Assembly (NCBI RefSeq): GCF_000317475.1
Contig: NC_019729.1
Location: 434,001-498,000 of the forward strand
DNA from: Oscillatoria nigro-viridis PCC 7112
GTDB taxonomy: Bacteria > Cyanobacteriota > Cyanobacteriia > Cyanobacteriales > Microcoleaceae
Direction of reading: 5' to 3'
DNA: 64,000 nt
In this document: positions 62,489 through 64,000 of the stretch, piece after piece
Position numbering within the stretch: the stretch's first letter is position 1
How the letters are laid out: each line of letters begins with the position of its first letter
Notes under the pieces: generated by a model
Told to the model about the DNA's origin: nothing
Seen by the model: only the letters and a program-made list of their open reading frames with translations
Database searches by the model: none
Made by a program: the position numbers and the translations under genes

Positions 62489-64000
62489 ATGATTCGCCGC
62501 TACATTGCTAGCCTCAGTACCAGCATCTTAAAACGTACCTGCGCCGCAACCGCCTTGCTAGCCTTAACTTTGGGAGGTTCGTCAACGAAGCCGCCCAACA
62601 CCGCAGCGACTTCTGGTTCGATCGAATCCCCTGTCCTAGCGCAGCCGCCAACCTCTCTGTTAGCTAAAAACGGCAACCAAACCCAAAAATCCGTCAGCGT
62701 TGCCTCATGCCCTCAAAACGATGGCTTCACGGAGGCAGTTAACTTTGCCACCCAAGCTTCTAATTTGGCTCAATCAGCCAATTCACAACAAGACTGGGAC
62801 GAAGTAGCCGCCCTGTGGGTGCAGGCCGTCGCTTGGATGCAAGCCGTTCCCCCCGGCAGTCCCAGACGGGCATTTGCGGAGAAAAAAGTGGTGGAGTACA
62901 TGAGAAACCTGGTTTATTCTCAACAGCAAGCGGGCGCAAACGGATCGCAAGCCAGTACAGTCAGCTTCAGCAGCGATTTGCTAAACGAACAACTCGGACT
63001 TTACCTATCCTACGTTGCTGCCGTCGGGCCGCCAGATGTTTTGATTGTCGGTAGTTCCCGGGCATTGCAGGGCGTAGATCCCAAACAGCTAAAACAATCT
63101 TTGGCCCAAAGGGGCCGTCCGGGCTTAAAAGTATTTAACTTTTCAGTCAACGGCGCAACTGCACAAGTAGTTGACTTTCAACTGCGGCGGCTTTTAAAGC
63201 CGGGTCATTTGCCTCAAATGATTGTCTGGGCGGATGGTGTGCGCGGATTTAACAGCGGGCGGGACGATCGCACTTTTAATTCGATCGTCGATTCTGAAGG
63301 CAGCCAACTTTTAGCAGCAGGCATTCGCCCCGAACTGCAGTCGGATGAACCGAATGTGATTCCCCAGTGTTACAGATTCCCGCAGCCCTGCGCTAACAAA
63401 ACTTTCCGCAAAGCATTTACCTCTTTCGATCGACCTTTCAGGGGCGGGCAAGATGCCCAACCCCTACTCCCCACAATCAAATCCCTGTCTAGTGGAACGG
63501 GCATCTTGCCCGTTGCAGACACCCACCCCCCAATCAAATCCCCGTCTAGTGGAACGGGCATCTTGCCCGTTGCTGACACCCACCCCCCAATCAAATCCCT
63601 GTCCAGTGGAACGGGCATCTTGCCCGTTGCTGACACCCACCCCCCAATCAAATCCCTGTCCAGTGGAACGGGCATCTTGCCCGTTGCAGACACCCACCCC
63701 CCAATCAAATCCCTGTCCAGTGGAACGGGCATCTTGCCCGTTGCCTCAAATGCTGCAAGATATGAGTTAAAACCGATCGCAGCGAATGCAGCAACCCAAA
63801 AAGCACAATTGATTCCAGTCTCGCGACGCACAACAGTAGCCATCAGACAACTCAACCAATTGGCGGATTCGATCGACTCCAACGGATTCATGGCTATGTC
63901 GGGCACTTACAACCCCAACACTTATTATCGAGAACGCGCTTACGTTTCAGGCCAGTACGATCGCGACTACGAAAACTTCAACCTCGGAGGCAAACAAGCA
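62489..64000 (+). CDS. Secreted protein with internal 57-bp minisatellite (partial, runs off window)
   Basis: An open frame from ATG 62489 to the window end (at least 504 residues). A basic N-terminus and hydrophobic LAALTLGG-type segment suggest a signal or anchor. PDVLIVGSSRALQGVDPKQL is an SGNH-hydrolase-like motif as in DUF1574 proteins. At 63474-63744 five tandem 57-bp units encode SSGTGILPVADTHPPIKS repeats in frame. Each unit carries GGAACGGGCATCTTGCCCGTT, a palindrome common in cyanobacterial spacers. The gene has no stop in the window. Confidence 0.75.
   Translation, partial: MIRRYIASLSTSILKRTCAATALLALTLGGSSTKPPNTAATSGSIESPVLAQPPTSLLAKNGNQTQKSVSVASCPQNDGFTEAVNFATQASNLAQSANSQQDWDEVAALWVQAVAWMQAVPPGSPRRAFAEKKVVEYMRNLVYSQQQAGANGSQASTVSFSSDLLNEQLGLYLSYVAAVGPPDVLIVGSSRALQGVDPKQLKQSLAQRGRPGLKVFNFSVNGATAQVVDFQLRRLLKPGHLPQMIVWADGVRGFNSGRDDRTFNSIVDSEGSQLLAAGIRPELQSDEPNVIPQCYRFPQPCANKTFRKAFTSFDRPFRGGQDAQPLLPTIKSLSSGTGILPVADTHPPIKSPSSGTGILPVADTHPPIKSLSSGTGILPVADTHPPIKSLSSGTGILPVADTHPPIKSLSSGTGILPVASNAARYELKPIAANAATQKAQLIPVSRRTTVAIRQLNQLADSIDSNGFMAMSGTYNPNTYYRERAYVSGQYDRDYENFNLGGKQA
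63474..63744. repeat. 57-bp tandem repeat, about 4.8 units
   Basis: Units start at 63474, 63531, 63588, 63645 and 63702. Each is CAATCAAATCCCTGTC, then AGTGGAACGGGCATCTTGCC and CGTTGC(T/A)GACACCCACCCCC. The length is a multiple of three, so the enclosing frame is preserved. Unit-to-unit differences are single bases, so expansion is recent. Confidence 0.92.

Noticed and set aside
63370..63906. Minus-strand ORF of 178 codons through the minisatellite
   Set aside because: It is the antisense reading of the 57-bp repeats. The plus-strand frame continues from a plausible start and has motif content.

Overview
The window comes from a filamentous cyanobacterium of the Microcoleus/Oscillatoria type. 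The evidence is the HIP1 octamer (GCGATCGC) scattered throughout, petM, a Ycf39 homologue, cobN, a plastid-type terminal oxidase, and many short TTTAGAT-type and palindromic repeats. The ends are ordinary chromosome. The middle (about 16.9-42 kb) is an accessory island built around RNA genes.

Layout. 0-8.6 kb: decayed toxin-antitoxin modules, a Crp/Fnr regulator divergent from a quinol NO reductase and an alternative oxidase, a PD-(D/E)XK nuclease and a retropepsin-like gene. 8.7-16.7 kb: nadK, ycf39, petM, pdxA, a 1203-residue coiled-coil/BON/OmpA protein and birA. 16.9-30.3 kb: a tRNA array opened by a sigma70-type promoter and an rRNA-type BoxA antiterminator. It has about 30 tRNA genes and is interspersed with a PARG-like hydrolase, a homing-endonuclease-like protein, a VapBC-like pair, an ERI1-like exonuclease, an IS1634-family element, a RibD-type reductase and a divergent EF-Tu. 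31.5-40.5 kb: a second promoter and BoxA, a small ubiquitin-like candidate, four structured RNAs in tandem, a Ro60 (TROVE-vWA) protein and a ThiF/E1-like protein. 40.6-64 kb: duplicated peptidoglycan-binding genes, a second IS copy splitting a DUF924 gene, a PQQ-type dehydrogenase, an L,D-transpeptidase, TPR and HEAT proteins, ABC ATPases, an EamA permease, cobN, an AAA/DUF3226 pair and a partial gene at the edge.

The main result is a family of six structured RNAs (about 21.0, 26.6 and 32.3-33.0 kb) with one shared scaffold: helix P1, CCYAAY, 4 nt, helix P2 (RRAGC/GCTYT), TACANAC, a variable cargo, P2', 4 nt, ACTTG, P1'. The two internal-loop strands match the Ro60-binding site of animal Y RNAs (CCGAAG / ACUUG in human Y1), and a Ro60 gene lies immediately downstream of four of them. 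I therefore read them as Y RNAs. The cargo changes from unit to unit and always resembles a part of the translation machinery: tRNA-like bodies whose acceptor stem is closed by a loop (so they read as permuted tRNAs), a complete tRNA with anticodon UUA, an isolated anticodon arm, and an RNA carrying both the sarcin-ricin loop and the 58-nt GTPase-associated centre of 23S rRNA. The last holds the two elongation-factor contact sites of the large subunit. Together with the tRNA array and its own EF-Tu, this suggests an accessory system in which Ro-Y RNPs display mimics of tRNA and of ribosomal factor-binding sites. That function is inference; the structures are visible in the sequence.
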